Shown: piece after piece, positions 16,875 to 26,029 of the stretch | Layout of the letters: each line of letters opens with the position of its first letter | Position numbering within the stretch: the first letter of the stretch is position 1 | Assembly (NCBI RefSeq): GCF_000686725.1 | Contig: NZ_JMLK01000011.1 | Span: 124,001-188,000, forward strand | Direction of reading: 5' to 3' | Origin: Clostridium akagii DSM 12554 | Lineage (GTDB): Bacteria > Bacillota > Clostridia > Clostridiales > Clostridiaceae | Length of the DNA stretch: 64,000 bases | The notes under the pieces: model-generated | Database searches by the model: none | Seen by the model: the letters and a program-made list of their open reading frames with translations, nothing else | What the model was told of the DNA's origin: nothing | Translations under genes and position numbers: made by a program

Positions 16875-17085
16875 GATAAAACTCCTAACGGTTTATTATT
16901 TCTCTAATCATACTATGCGTAAAAATGATATAATATACTTATATCTAACTCAACTTTTGCAGCTGGGAGAATTAGAAATGTATTTTTAAAGAGTTTTATC
17001 AATAATTTTCATGAAAAACTTTATCTAGTATGTCTCTTTATTTTCAATGTGTTAAGCTGGGTATTTAATTATCAGGAGGATTAAA

Positions 17086-19242
17086 ATGACAAATATAAAC
17101 CAGAGATTAGCTGAGGAGCTAAAAATAAGTGTGAAACAAGTTAATAGTGTGGTAGAGATGCTTGATGAGGGAAGCACTGTACCATTCATAGCTAGGTATA
17201 GAAAAGAAAGAACTGGCGGGCTAGATGACACTTTACTTAGAAACCTATATGAAAGGCTTATATATATTAGAAACTTAGATGATAGAAAATTAGCTGTGAT
17301 TAAATCTATTGAAGAGCAGGGAAAATTAACAGATGAGCTAAAAGAAAGCATTAATAGAGCAGTGATTCTTACAGAGGTGGAAGATTTATATAGACCATAC
17401 AAGCAAAAAAAGAGAACAAGGGCAATTATTGCTACGGAAAAAGGACTAAAACCATTGGCAGAAACTATTTTTAGCGGGAAATTAGATGAAAATGCTGAAT
17501 TAAAGGCTAAGGAATTTGTTGATGAAGAAAAAGGTGTGAATTCAATTGAAGAAGCACTGCAAGGTGCTAGAGATGTAATGAGTGAAATAATTTCTGATGA
17601 AGCAGAATACAGAAAATGGGTGAGACATTATGCTAAAAAAGAAGGTATTATTGAGACTTCTGGAAAAAGTAATGAGCCAACGCCCTATGAAATGTATTAT
17701 GATTATAAGGAATCAGTAAGTAAAATTCCTCCTCATAGAATTCTTGCAATAAATAGAGGGGAAAAGGAAAAGATATTATCTGTAAAAATAACTTGCAATA
17801 ATGATAAAATAATTGACTATTTAAAAACAAAATGTTTAAAAGGTAATCAATATGCAGATGAATTAATAGAGGAAAGCGTTAGGGACTCATTAAAGAGGCT
17901 TATTTATCCTTCAATAGAAAGGGAAATTAGATCTGAACTTTCTGAAGTTGGGGAAGATGGTGCAATTAGCATATTTAAAGCTAATTTAAAAGCACTTATG
18001 ATGCAATCACCTATCAAAGGAAAAGCAGTTTTAGGTTATGATCCAGGGTTTAGAACTGGATGTAAGATAGCAGTGCTTGATGATACAGGAAAGCTTTTAG
18101 ATACAGCAACAATATATGCAACAGCACCTCAAAATGATGTTGAAGGTTCCATTAAAGTTCTGAAAAAGCTTATTTATAAGCATAATGTAGGGATGATATC
18201 ACTTGGAAATGGTACTGCAAGTCGTGAATCAGAAGAGATAGTAGCAAGACTTATAAAAGAGGTTAAACAAGAAAAAGGCATGGAACTATATTATGTTATA
18301 GTTTCAGAGGCTGGAGCATCTGTATATTCAGCATCTGAGCTTGCAAGCAAAGAGTATCCCGATATAAATGTATCACTAAGAGGAGCAATCTCCATTGGAC
18401 GAAGACTTCAAGATCCACTTGCAGAGTTTGTTAAGATAGATCCAAAGTCTATAGGAGTAGGTCAATATCAACATGACGTTAATCCTAAAAAAATGGATGA
18501 ATCTCTAAGTGGTGTAGTGGAAGATTGTGTTAACAATGTTGGAGTTGATTTAAATACAGCAACACCATCATTACTTTCTTATATATCAGGTATTAATGCT
18601 AATATTGCGAAAAATATAGTTGAATATAGAGAAGAAAAAGGTAAATTTAGTAGTAGAAAAGAACTTTTAAAGGTGAAAAGGCTTGGACCAAAAGCTTTTG
18701 AGCAATGTGCAGGTTTTTTAAGAGTTATGGAAAGCAAGGAAGCACTTGACAATACATCAGTGCATCCTGAATCTTATAAAGCCACAAAAGAGTTTCTGGA
18801 GATATTAGGGTATTCCGAAATAGATATAAAAAACGGGAGTATCGTAGATATAGATAATAAAGTTAAATTTATAGGGCTCGACACACTTGCAGATAAGTTA
18901 TCTATTGGAACACCAACACTTTCAGATATAATTAAAGAAATTAAAAAACCAGGAAGAGATCCAAGAGAAGATATGCCAAAACCAGTACTTAAAACAGGTA
19001 TAGTTGATATAAATCAGCTAAAACTAGGAATGGTACTTACAGGAACCGTAAGAAACGTTGCAGATTTTGGAGCCTTTGTTGACATTGGAGTTCACCAAGA
19101 TGGACTTGTGCACATAAGTGAGCTTTCAAACAAATTTGTAAAGCATCCTTTAGACATCGTTAAAGTCGGTGACATTGTTGAAGTTTCAGTTTTAGAAATA
19201 GATGAAAAGAGAAATAGAATATCACTTTCAATGAAAAAATAA
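17086..19242 (+). CDS. tex: Tex family RNA-binding protein
   Basis: Conserved S1-domain protein that binds nucleic acid and influences transcription. 718 residues with the standard order: N-terminal helical region (VPFIARYRKERTGGLDD near 25-45), YqgF-like RNase H fold (KAVLGYDPGFRTGCKIAVLD, about 320), tandem helix-hairpin-helix (LLSYISGINANIAKNIVEYR and KRLGPKAFEQCAGFLRV), and a C-terminal S1 domain (about 645-715). AGGAGG precedes ATG 17086. The AlkD-like gene follows after 58 bp and may be co-transcribed. Confidence 0.96.
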   Translation: MTNINQRLAEELKISVKQVNSVVEMLDEGSTVPFIARYRKERTGGLDDTLLRNLYERLIYIRNLDDRKLAVIKSIEEQGKLTDELKESINRAVILTEVEDLYRPYKQKKRTRAIIATEKGLKPLAETIFSGKLDENAELKAKEFVDEEKGVNSIEEALQGARDVMSEIISDEAEYRKWVRHYAKKEGIIETSGKSNEPTPYEMYYDYKESVSKIPPHRILAINRGEKEKILSVKITCNNDKIIDYLKTKCLKGNQYADELIEESVRDSLKRLIYPSIEREIRSELSEVGEDGAISIFKANLKALMMQSPIKGKAVLGYDPGFRTGCKIAVLDDTGKLLDTATIYATAPQNDVEGSIKVLKKLIYKHNVGMISLGNGTASRESEEIVARLIKEVKQEKGMELYYVIVSEAGASVYSASELASKEYPDINVSLRGAISIGRRLQDPLAEFVKIDPKSIGVGQYQHDVNPKKMDESLSGVVEDCVNNVGVDLNTATPSLLSYISGINANIAKNIVEYREEKGKFSSRKELLKVKRLGPKAFEQCAGFLRVMESKEALDNTSVHPESYKATKEFLEILGYSEIDIKNGSIVDIDNKVKFIGLDTLADKLSIGTPTLSDIIKEIKKPGRDPREDMPKPVLKTGIVDINQLKLGMVLTGTVRNVADFGAFVDIGVHQDGLVHISELSNKFVKHPLDIVKVGDIVEVSVLEIDEKRNRISLSMKK

Positions 19243-19300
19243 AAACATTAAATATGTCAACTTATAAACATTTGGCTATTTCGCAAAGGAGAATAAATTT

Positions 19301-19999
19301 ATGAATTACGAGGAACTAACTAAAATATTATTAGAGAACAGTGACGAAAAATACAAAAAATTTAATTCTAGAATTATACCAGATACAGGAAAATCTTATG
19401 GGGTAAGACTACCTATTCTAAAAGATATAGCAAAAAAAATAGCACTTGATGAGGATACTGCTTTGCTTCGTAATAAGCTTAATAGTAGTGATGTATACGA
19501 AGATAAATTACTTGAAGGATTTATAACTGCATATTCTGAATATGAAGATACTAGACAAATGCTTTGGTATATAAATAGGCATATTAACAGAATGAACAAC
19601 TGGTCCCTTTGTGATTGTTTTGTTACATCACTTAAAAAATTAGTATTAGCCAATATTGATGTGTTTTATAAATTAGCTAATAAATGTGTAAAATCAAAAA
19701 AACCATGGGTAGTAAGATTTGGGCTTATAATATATGTAGAATACTTTAATGAACAAAAATATTTAGAGGAAATGCTTGCTGATATTGAAAATATATCAAT
19801 CGATCATTATTATGTAAAAATGGGCGAAGCATGGCTTTTAAGTTCACTTTACATTGTAAACAAAGAAAGAGTAGTAGAATTCATAAATGTAACTGCTATT
19901 GATAAGTGGACTATTAACAAGGCTTGTCAAAAAATTATAGAATCAACAAGAGTAAGTGCAGAAGACAAAGTATTTGTGAAATCTTTAAAGAGAAAATAA
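19301..19999 (+). CDS. DNA alkylation repair protein (AlkD-like HEAT repeat)
   Basis: 232 residues, all-helical in pattern, with the family opening RIIPDTGKSYGVRLPILKDIAKKI, then NWSLCDCF and KKPWVVRFGLIIYVEYF. AlkD-family DNA glycosylases remove bulky or cationic alkylpurines without base flipping. The aromatic and acidic residues expected in the cleft (Trp in NNWSLCD and PWVVR; Asp in CDCF) are visible, though I cannot confirm activity. AAAGGAG precedes ATG 19301. It follows tex closely and is followed by the riboflavin transporter unit. Confidence 0.85.
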   Translation: MNYEELTKILLENSDEKYKKFNSRIIPDTGKSYGVRLPILKDIAKKIALDEDTALLRNKLNSSDVYEDKLLEGFITAYSEYEDTRQMLWYINRHINRMNNWSLCDCFVTSLKKLVLANIDVFYKLANKCVKSKKPWVVRFGLIIYVEYFNEQKYLEEMLADIENISIDHYYVKMGEAWLLSSLYIVNKERVVEFINVTAIDKWTINKACQKIIESTRVSAEDKVFVKSLKRK

Positions 20000-20079
20000 A
20001 AATTATTATAGAATAATAAAATTACCATTGATTTTACAGTGAAAATTAATTATAATTAGATTAAAATAAAATAAAGACA

Positions 20080-20189
20080 ATCTTCAGGGCAGGGTGAAAA
20101 TCCCTACCGGCGGTTATAGCCCGCGGACCAAATTTTGGTATGATTCGGTGAAACTCCGATGCCGACAGTATAGTCTGGATAAAGAAGAT
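20080..20189 (+). ncRNA. FMN riboswitch (RFN element)
   Basis: Near-consensus RFN core: CAGGGCAGGGTGAAAATCCC, CCGGCGGTTATAGCCCGCG, GATTCGGTGAAACTCCGATGCCGAC and AGTCTGGAT in order, closed by ATCTTC (20080-20085) with GAAGAT (20184-20189). It stands in front of ribU and a terminator, so FMN should shut off riboflavin uptake. Confidence 0.96.
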
Positions 20190-20213
20190 AAACACGTGCT
20201 TATTGCGTTTATT

Positions 20214-20244
20214 AGCCCTAACTTTTTTAGTTAGGGCTTTTTTA
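20214..20244 (+). terminator. Riboswitch expression-platform terminator
   Basis: AGCCCTAAC (20214-20222), 7-nt loop, GTTAGGGCT (20230-20238), then a run of T to 20244. Located between the FMN aptamer and ribU; transcription attenuation is expected when FMN binds. Confidence 0.9.
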
Positions 20245-20352
20245 GACGCCTTTGTGAAACAGTTGAAACTTATATATTAGAAGTAGACTGATGGATTATA
20301 AGCATGGGGAATCGCCAAAAATCTTTGGAGAGGTCAAATTTGGAGGAAAATA

Positions 20353-20985
20353 ATGAAAAATTCAAAATTAAATTTTATGACAAAAGTTGCAATGCTAAGT
20401 GTAATAGGGTTTCTGCTTATGTTTATTGAAATACCAATACCAATATTTCCAACGTTTTTAAAACTGGACATAAGTGATTTACCAGCACTTATAGGAGCCT
20501 TTATATTTGGACCAGTAGCAGGAATTGTAATAGAACTTATAAAAAATATATTACACGGTTTATTTGTAGGTGGCAGTGCATTCATAGGAGAATTTGCAAA
20601 TTTCGTAGCGGGAGCACTACTTGCCAGCACTGCTGCATTAATATATAGGAGAAAAAAGACAAAAGCTAATGCGGTTTTTGGCTTAATTACTGGGGTTATT
20701 GTGATGTCAATAGGTACATGTATAATAGACTATTTTATAGTATTTCCACTTTATGAAACGCTATTACATTTTCCAGAAGTGGCAGTAGTTGCTATGGGAT
20801 CAAAAATAAATTCTCATATAACTAGTTTTAATTCTTTTCTTGTATTATCAATATTGCCATTCAACATTCTAAAAGGGATAGTTGTCTCAGTTATAACCAT
20901 GGCAGTGTATAAGAAGGTTTCACCGTTTATTCATAAAGAAGCCGCTGAAGACCAACTACAAAAAGCAGAGTCAAAAATAAGCTGA
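20353..20985 (+). CDS. ribU: Riboflavin ECF transporter S component RibU
   Basis: Substrate-specific membrane subunit that captures riboflavin and works with a shared ECF energising module encoded elsewhere. 210 residues, six predicted membrane spans, with MFIEIPIPIFPTFLKLDISDLPALIGAF and FGPVAGIVIELIKNILHGL in the N-terminal half, both typical of RibU. Control by the FMN riboswitch directly upstream confirms the substrate. GGAGG precedes ATG 20353. Monocistronic; ends in front of a palindromic repeat and a strong hairpin. Confidence 0.96.
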   Translation: MKNSKLNFMTKVAMLSVIGFLLMFIEIPIPIFPTFLKLDISDLPALIGAFIFGPVAGIVIELIKNILHGLFVGGSAFIGEFANFVAGALLASTAALIYRRKKTKANAVFGLITGVIVMSIGTCIIDYFIVFPLYETLLHFPEVAVVAMGSKINSHITSFNSFLVLSILPFNILKGIVVSVITMAVYKKVSPFIHKEAAEDQLQKAESKIS

Positions 20986-20997
20986 AAAGAACAGTTC

Positions 20998-21045
20998 AAA
21001 GTGACAAGACAAGTTAATGAAACTTTTCTGCTAGGGCAGAAAAGT
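20998..21045. repeat. Palindromic repeat element, copy 2 (ribU / radical SAM junction)
   Basis: AAAGTGACAAG, then GACAAGTTAATGAA and the 10-bp hairpin ACTTTTCTGC-TAGG-GCAGAAAAGT (21022-21045). The 14-mer and hairpin core match the reverse complement of copy 1. The two outer base pairs differ between copies (GG/CC versus AC/GT) but pairing is kept, which suggests the hairpin itself is selected. Confidence 0.7.
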
Positions 21046-21054
21046 AGATAAAAG

Positions 21055-21095
21055 AACGTACGTAGATTTGATTTACACACAAATCTACGTACGTT
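21055..21095. terminator. Bidirectional hairpin between ribU and radical SAM gene
   Basis: Perfect 16-bp stem: AACGTACGTAGATTTG (21055-21070) with its complement at 21080-21095, 9-nt loop. It separates two convergent genes. The flanking T-runs are short, so termination strength is uncertain. Confidence 0.7.
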
Positions 21096-21107
21096 TCATA
21101 AAAGAAA

Positions 21108-22490
21108 TTATCCTTTTGAAAGCTTGTCGTTTCCTTTTTCGTTAAAAACATCTTTCCAAGTTTTTTCTGCATAGGGTATAAATTCATGTGCACTTTTTGT
21201 TATTTTTTCATGGAATATTGGGTCAGTTAGCATTTTTTCTGCACCAAGATCATCAGGTTTGGCTCCAGTTTCTTTACAAACATGACGTATAACCTCAGTA
21301 TTATCTATCATCATGCAAGGTCGTAACATATTCTTATTATATGGTTGAATGGATCTCAATTTTTTAAAGAATGGATCCCTAAATGCATCAATAAGATGTC
21401 TTCCTTTTAAATTAACTGTAGAAAAATGAGAAAATACACATGGTTCAACATCTTCTTTGGAATTAACATGAAAGTAGTACTTTCCTGCAATACACCCTCC
21501 AATATATGGTGCATCATTAAAGAAATCAATTGTGAAATATTGTTTTGAGTCTCTTATTTCTCTGCATCTTTTGCCCAGTAAATCTCTTTGCTGCGCTGTG
21601 AGCATCATATCAAAATCATTATCATCACCATTTACAGGCATAAATAAAAAGTACCAGCTCATTTTTGAACCTTTTTTAATAAGCATGTCTGTAAATTCAT
21701 CACTTACGACAGCATTTATGTTAGTTCTTGTCACAGCTGAAGATACACCAAATAAAATTCCTCTTTCATTAAGCAGGTCCATAGCTTTTAAAACTTTTTT
21801 ATAAGTTCCCTTACCTCTTCTATCATCAGTATCCTTTTCAAAACCTTCAACTGAAAGCATAGGTATGACATTTCCACACTTTTTAAGCCTGTCCGCTATT
21901 TTATCAGTTAAAAGAAGTCCGCTGGTAAATGGTGTAAACATCATATCATCATACTTCTCATATATATCAAGCAAATAATCATTAAAAAATGGTTCACCAC
22001 CAAGAATTATAATATAATAAATTCCAAGTTCTCTTGCTTCTCCTATTATTCTATCAACTTCTTCAGGTGGTATATCATCTTTTTTGCTAAAACTTGAGGC
22101 ATAACATCCTTTACAATGAAGTGGGCACCTCATAGATGGACTTATTAACATAACAAATGGAATTCCTGTATTTTCTTTATCCAAATATTTTTGCCTTTTT
22201 GGCCCTGCGTACCAATTAGCATTAGCAAAAAAATTAGTAAAAAGTTTCTTTAAACATTTTTTATCAGTATTTTTTAAAATATTCTGAATAAAATCATGTT
22301 TTGATTTGTCATTCTTATAGTAGTTATAAACAAAGTCAATTTGAGATAGTGCAAACTCATCTTTTGTTAAGAAACGAATAGCACTAAATATCTTATCCAT
22401 ATTTTCCTCGGGATTTTTATCTAGATATCCCACAATCTTGTTTATAACTGTTTGCTTGGCTACTTTTTCCAAGGTATCTTTTAGTTCCAT
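21108..22490 (-). CDS. Radical SAM protein with SPASM-like C-terminus
   Basis: Radical S-adenosylmethionine enzyme of unknown substrate. A 105-residue helical N-terminal region precedes the cluster motif CPLHCKGC, then GGEPFFN and SVEGFEKDTDDRRGKGTYK, which fit the TIM-barrel radical SAM core. The C-terminal part has Cys residues in GGCIAGKYYFHVNSKEDVEPC and RPC, consistent with one auxiliary Fe-S site of SPASM or Twitch type. 460 residues. GGGAGG precedes the ATG. No small peptide gene or modification partner is adjacent, so a peptide-maturase role is unsupported. The upstream region carries a pair of 15-bp inverted sites. Confidence 0.88.
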   Translation of the reverse strand: MELKDTLEKVAKQTVINKIVGYLDKNPEENMDKIFSAIRFLTKDEFALSQIDFVYNYYKNDKSKHDFIQNILKNTDKKCLKKLFTNFFANANWYAGPKRQKYLDKENTGIPFVMLISPSMRCPLHCKGCYASSFSKKDDIPPEEVDRIIGEARELGIYYIIILGGEPFFNDYLLDIYEKYDDMMFTPFTSGLLLTDKIADRLKKCGNVIPMLSVEGFEKDTDDRRGKGTYKKVLKAMDLLNERGILFGVSSAVTRTNINAVVSDEFTDMLIKKGSKMSWYFLFMPVNGDDNDFDMMLTAQQRDLLGKRCREIRDSKQYFTIDFFNDAPYIGGCIAGKYYFHVNSKEDVEPCVFSHFSTVNLKGRHLIDAFRDPFFKKLRSIQPYNKNMLRPCMMIDNTEVIRHVCKETGAKPDDLGAEKMLTDPIFHEKITKSAHEFIPYAEKTWKDVFNEKGNDKLSKG

Positions 22491-22627
22491 AAATAATTCC
22501 TCCCATGTACATAATCTAATTACTTAAAATAATTACTTAAAATGATTAATCTTCTGTATACAATCTAATAATTTATAAAATGATTCCCCCTCTGAATATA
22601 ATCTAAGAATATATATTCATTTGCTAA

Positions 22628-22740
22628 TTTGTTCATATGCACCAAATAAATATATTAGTATAATTTTATACCCATTTACATCATTATACAATGTTGATTT
22701 GAATTGAATATATCATATTTTTTTTGTGCATATGAACAAA
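22628..22740. promoter_or_regulatory. Pair of inverted 15-bp sites TTTGTTCATATGCAC
   Basis: Left copy 22628-22642, right copy 22726-22740 in reverse orientation, identical over 15 bp, centres 98 bp apart (about nine to ten helical turns). They lie upstream of the radical SAM start at 22490. The spacing suits a regulator that loops DNA; the regulator is unknown. Confidence 0.5.
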
Positions 22741-22828
22741 AGTATCTATAGTAATCGTATTCGAAGTTACATAGGATCTATTAAATAAAATATATATTTC
22801 TAGGTAAACCAGCAATAAATGGACAAAC

Positions 22829-22866
<38 letters not shown>

Positions 22867-22870
22867 AAAG

Positions 22871-22904
22871 GAGCTGTTGCACTAAGAAATTAGTACAACA
22901 GCTC
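22871..22904 (-). terminator. Terminator of the tsaE-tsaB-rimI operon
   Basis: Minus-strand stem GAGCTGTTG (22904-22896) with CAACAGCTC (22879-22871), followed in that direction by CTTTTTATTTATTTATTT. Confidence 0.85.
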
Positions 22905-22954
22905 TATTTTCATTTTGTTAAGAGTTTTAATTTATCACTTATATCTGTTCATTC

Positions 22955-23404
22955 TCATTTCAGCTTTCTTTTCCAAAGTATAAGAGCATCTTCCTTGTTA
23001 TCACCGTAGTAGCCTTTTCTAATACCTTCAAGGACAAAACCATATTTGTAATAGAGATTTTGTGCAACAGTGTTTGATGCTCTGACTTCAAGAGTTAGAG
23101 CTATAATATCTTCTAAAAGACAAGTTGCTATAAGTGATTCCATTATTAGATTTCCAGCTCCCAAACCTCTAAAGTCTGGATGAACAGCAATATTTGTAAT
23201 GTGACCCTCATCTAAAATAAGCCACATTCCACCATAGCCAATAACTTGATTATCCTTTAGAATTACAACATATCTAGCAAAACTATTGTAGAGCTCTTTT
23301 TCCATAGAATCTTTGCTCCAAGGATCATGAAAACTTTTGTTTTCAATACAAAGTATTGAATCTAAATATTTTTTTTCAAATGGGGCTGCTATCAAATCAA
23401 TCAT
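22955..23404 (-). CDS. rimI: [Ribosomal protein bS18]-alanine N-acetyltransferase RimI
   Basis: GNAT-fold acetyltransferase, 149 residues. Visible are IENKSFHDPWSKDSMEKEL at the N-terminus, the acetyl-CoA loop HPDFRGLGAGNLIM, and LEVRASNTVAQNLYYKYGF, all standard for RimI. It acetylates N-terminal Ala of ribosomal protein S18 and possibly other targets. It overlaps tsaB by 8 bp as the last gene of a tRNA t6A operon, an arrangement common in Firmicutes. Confidence 0.95.
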   Translation of the reverse strand: MIDLIAAPFEKKYLDSILCIENKSFHDPWSKDSMEKELYNSFARYVVILKDNQVIGYGGMWLILDEGHITNIAVHPDFRGLGAGNLIMESLIATCLLEDIIALTLEVRASNTVAQNLYYKYGFVLEGIRKGYYGDNKEDALILWKRKLK

Positions 23405-24110
23405 TTACATCTTTACCGGTCTTTTCTTCATATTCTCTCTCAGCTTGAGATTTTCTGATATATGTCGGTGCACTAGTGAACAAGTCATCAAAATCACCCT
23501 TTAATAATTTTTTAAGGCCAAGCTCACCTAAAGCAGCAGCACGTGCTATATTTAAATGAGTCGGTGCCAATTTAACATCCAGAAGAGAGTTTTCAATATT
23601 TTCTTTAAAGATGGATATACCATCACCTATAAAAGTTACAGGTTTATTATATTCTTTGATTAAGGCAAAAAGCTCATCTATGGATATAAGTAGGTATTCA
23701 GTAAGCTTTTCAAATCTTACACCATTAAAGACGTAAAGAGCTGTATAAACATTTCCTCTAAGTGCATTTAAAATTGGACATATAATTCCATCTGTATAAG
23801 CAAGATTATATGCCAAAGCATCTAAGGAAGAAATTCCAACAAAAGGTTTGTTAGTACCTTGGCTTAAACCCTTTATTGTAGACATGCCAATTCTAAGGCC
23901 TGTAAAGGAACCTGGACCTTTTGAAACCACAAAACCATCAATGTCATCTATACTTGTATTTACGTTTTTGAGTAAAGTATCTATAATAGTCATCAAAATA
24001 ACTGAATGTTGTTTTTTATAATTATAAGTAATTTCTCCAAGTAGTTTATCATCTTCAATTACTGCACAAGAGGCTGCTTGCGTAGCTGTATCTATGCTTA
24101 AAATCTTCAT
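23397..24110 (-). CDS. tsaB: tRNA threonylcarbamoyladenosine biosynthesis protein TsaB
   Basis: Scaffold and partner of TsaD in the transfer of threonylcarbamoyl to A37 of ANN-decoding tRNAs. 237 residues; ILSIDTATQAASCAV at the N-terminus and VSKGPGSFTGLRIGMSTIKGL are the actin-like ATPase family signatures. Its ATG overlaps the tsaE TGA (ATGA at 24107-24110) and its end overlaps rimI, so the three are translationally coupled. tsaC and tsaD are not in the window. Confidence 0.96.
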   Translation of the reverse strand: MKILSIDTATQAASCAVIEDDKLLGEITYNYKKQHSVILMTIIDTLLKNVNTSIDDIDGFVVSKGPGSFTGLRIGMSTIKGLSQGTNKPFVGISSLDALAYNLAYTDGIICPILNALRGNVYTALYVFNGVRFEKLTEYLLISIDELFALIKEYNKPVTFIGDGISIFKENIENSLLDVKLAPTHLNIARAAALGELGLKKLLKGDFDDLFTSAPTYIRKSQAEREYEEKTGKDVND

Positions 24111-24565
24111 AGTGTTATCCCCTCTATATAATTGTATCTATCTCCAACGTGGTTTATTACTATTTTTCTAAAATCAATTCCACGACTGGGAAGCTTTTCA
24201 ATACTAATTGAAATATGCTCATCTGGTATAAGCTCCTCAATATAACTTGACCATTCGATTATACTAACAGCATCGCTAAATATATATTCGTCAAAGCCAA
24301 TGGCATAGATTTCATCAGGATCATTTACTCTATAAACATCAAAATGATATAGTTTTAATCTACCAGTATATTCATTTACTATGTTAAAGGTAGGACTGGT
24401 TATATATTCATCTATTAAAAGTCCTTTTGCAATGCCCTTTGCAAAATGAGTTTTACCAGTACCAAGGTCGCCATTAAGACATATAATATCACCTTTATTC
24501 AAAAGAGAACCTAGTTTTGAACCAAGTTCCAATGTCATACTTTCATTGTTAACTATAAATTCCAC
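24107..24565 (-). CDS. tsaE: tRNA threonylcarbamoyladenosine biosynthesis ATPase TsaE
   Basis: P-loop ATPase that activates the TsaBD complex. 152 residues, with Walker A GDLGTGKTHFAKGIAKGL near residue 35, SPTFNIVNEY and LYHFDVYR. The start is GTG 24565 (MEFIVNN) behind GAGGTG. First gene of the tsaE-tsaB-rimI operon; the HD-GYP gene ends 65 bp upstream in the same direction and may share transcription. Confidence 0.96.
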   Translation of the reverse strand: MEFIVNNESMTLELGSKLGSLLNKGDIICLNGDLGTGKTHFAKGIAKGLLIDEYITSPTFNIVNEYTGRLKLYHFDVYRVNDPDEIYAIGFDEYIFSDAVSIIEWSSYIEELIPDEHISISIEKLPSRGIDFRKIVINHVGDRYNYIEGITL

Positions 24566-24630
24566 AAGAATTCACCTCAATAACATTTTATCCTAAAAAA
24601 CAAAAAAAGAAAAGAAAGTGGCATAATTTT

Positions 24631-25881
24631 TCAGATAAAACCATTTTCCACTAAAGTTGTTTTCAATTTATTTAAAGCATCGTTACAAATTAACCCATCA
24701 TCAATCATTCCATCAAGGATAGCAAGAGCTCTATGACTATTTAGTCCACTTCTATATGGCCTGTCCTCAGTAAGCGCTTGATATATATCGCAGACACACA
24801 TTATCCTACATTCTTCTGAAAGTTTAGGTGCATCTAGTTTTCGTGGATATCCATTACCATTCAATTTCTCATGGTGATTTGAGGCCCAATCGCTTATTTC
24901 TCTTATGTCTTCAATTCTATCCAAAATAACTTTTGTAAAATAAACATGAGATTTAATAATAGAAAACTCATCTTCTGTTAAGCTACCGTTCTTATCAAGG
25001 ATGGAATTTGGGATTGCAAGTTTTCCAATGTCATGAAGGAGGCCAGCAATCTTCATTTGAAGACATTTTTCGTCTGAGTAACCTACATGTTTTGAAACCA
25101 TATAGGCTAGATCTGCAATACCTCTAGAGTGCTTAGCTGTAAAAGCACTTTTGTTATCTATTATACTTGCCAAAATGTAAGCTATTTTTTCAAATTGAAA
25201 TAAATCAAGTGAAATGCCAAGTTTAGGAGATATGTTATCTAAAATAAAATCCATAAATGATATATTTTCAATGTCAAACCAAAATATATCTATTTCAGCT
25301 ATATATAAAAAACCATCTACCAGTTCTTGTGAAAAAATAGAATTGGAATTTGATTTTACCCATTCAATTATACTATTTTTTTGCACATGCGAAGGACTCT
25401 TCTCAGAATATAGTAGTTCAACTAAATCTGAAAGTCTTATAAGTTGGCTAACAAAAGGGATTTCATCGCCTTTTAAACCCATAGCACCACTTCCATCAAA
25501 ATTCTCATGATGAAATAGAATCAAAGGACTAATATTGCTATAAACAGGGAAATCTTTAATTATTTCAGAACCCTTTTTACAATGTTCTATAACAAAAGTA
25601 TTTGAAATATGACTTTCCTTTAATGAATTCGCAGCTCCAATATCATGCAATAGCGCTGTTATGTACAATTTCTGCATAGTAATTTCGGATAGATTAAAAT
25701 GTTCTCCTAGTTTTAATGCAATATATGTAGTACGCTTTGAATGATTTAGATAATTATGTTTTGAAAAATTTACGTTTGATATATCTTCAACAATGGTTGC
25801 ATTTTTTACTGAACTAATTTGTGCTAGATCTAATGCTACTGCCATAGCTCTAATCGTTTTATCTAAATTTATATTCATCAT
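24631..25881 (-). CDS. Two-domain HD-GYP phosphodiesterase-like protein
   Basis: Predicted cytosolic c-di-GMP phosphodiesterase. The 416-residue protein contains two HD domains. The second (about 225-400) is canonical: LLHDIGKLAIP, NHHEKLNGNGYPRKL and CDIYQALTEDRPYR. The first (about 45-180) keeps LLHDIGAAN and FHHENFDGSGAMGL but has GSGAMG where the GYP motif should be, so it is probably degenerate or regulatory. No receiver or sensor domain is present. ATG 25881 or the next codon is the start, behind AGGTGGG. Upstream of tsaE on the same strand. Confidence 0.88.
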   Translation of the reverse strand: MMNINLDKTIRAMAVALDLAQISSVKNATIVEDISNVNFSKHNYLNHSKRTTYIALKLGEHFNLSEITMQKLYITALLHDIGAANSLKESHISNTFVIEHCKKGSEIIKDFPVYSNISPLILFHHENFDGSGAMGLKGDEIPFVSQLIRLSDLVELLYSEKSPSHVQKNSIIEWVKSNSNSIFSQELVDGFLYIAEIDIFWFDIENISFMDFILDNISPKLGISLDLFQFEKIAYILASIIDNKSAFTAKHSRGIADLAYMVSKHVGYSDEKCLQMKIAGLLHDIGKLAIPNSILDKNGSLTEDEFSIIKSHVYFTKVILDRIEDIREISDWASNHHEKLNGNGYPRKLDAPKLSEECRIMCVCDIYQALTEDRPYRSGLNSHRALAILDGMIDDGLICNDALNKLKTTLVENGFI

Positions 25882-26029
25882 CTTATCCCACCTAAAATAT
25901 TATGCAATTACATTTTAACATATTTGGGTATAAAGTAAATTACCAATATAAGAATAAATAAAAAATGTTTATGTATGGTGGAAATTAAAGTATAATATAT
26001 AAAGAACTTTAAATTCAGAGGTGAAAAAA

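Noticed and set aside
21108-22490. Radical SAM gene as part of a ribosomal peptide (RiPP) cluster
   Set aside because: No precursor-like small gene, protease or exporter is adjacent, and the neighbours are unrelated.
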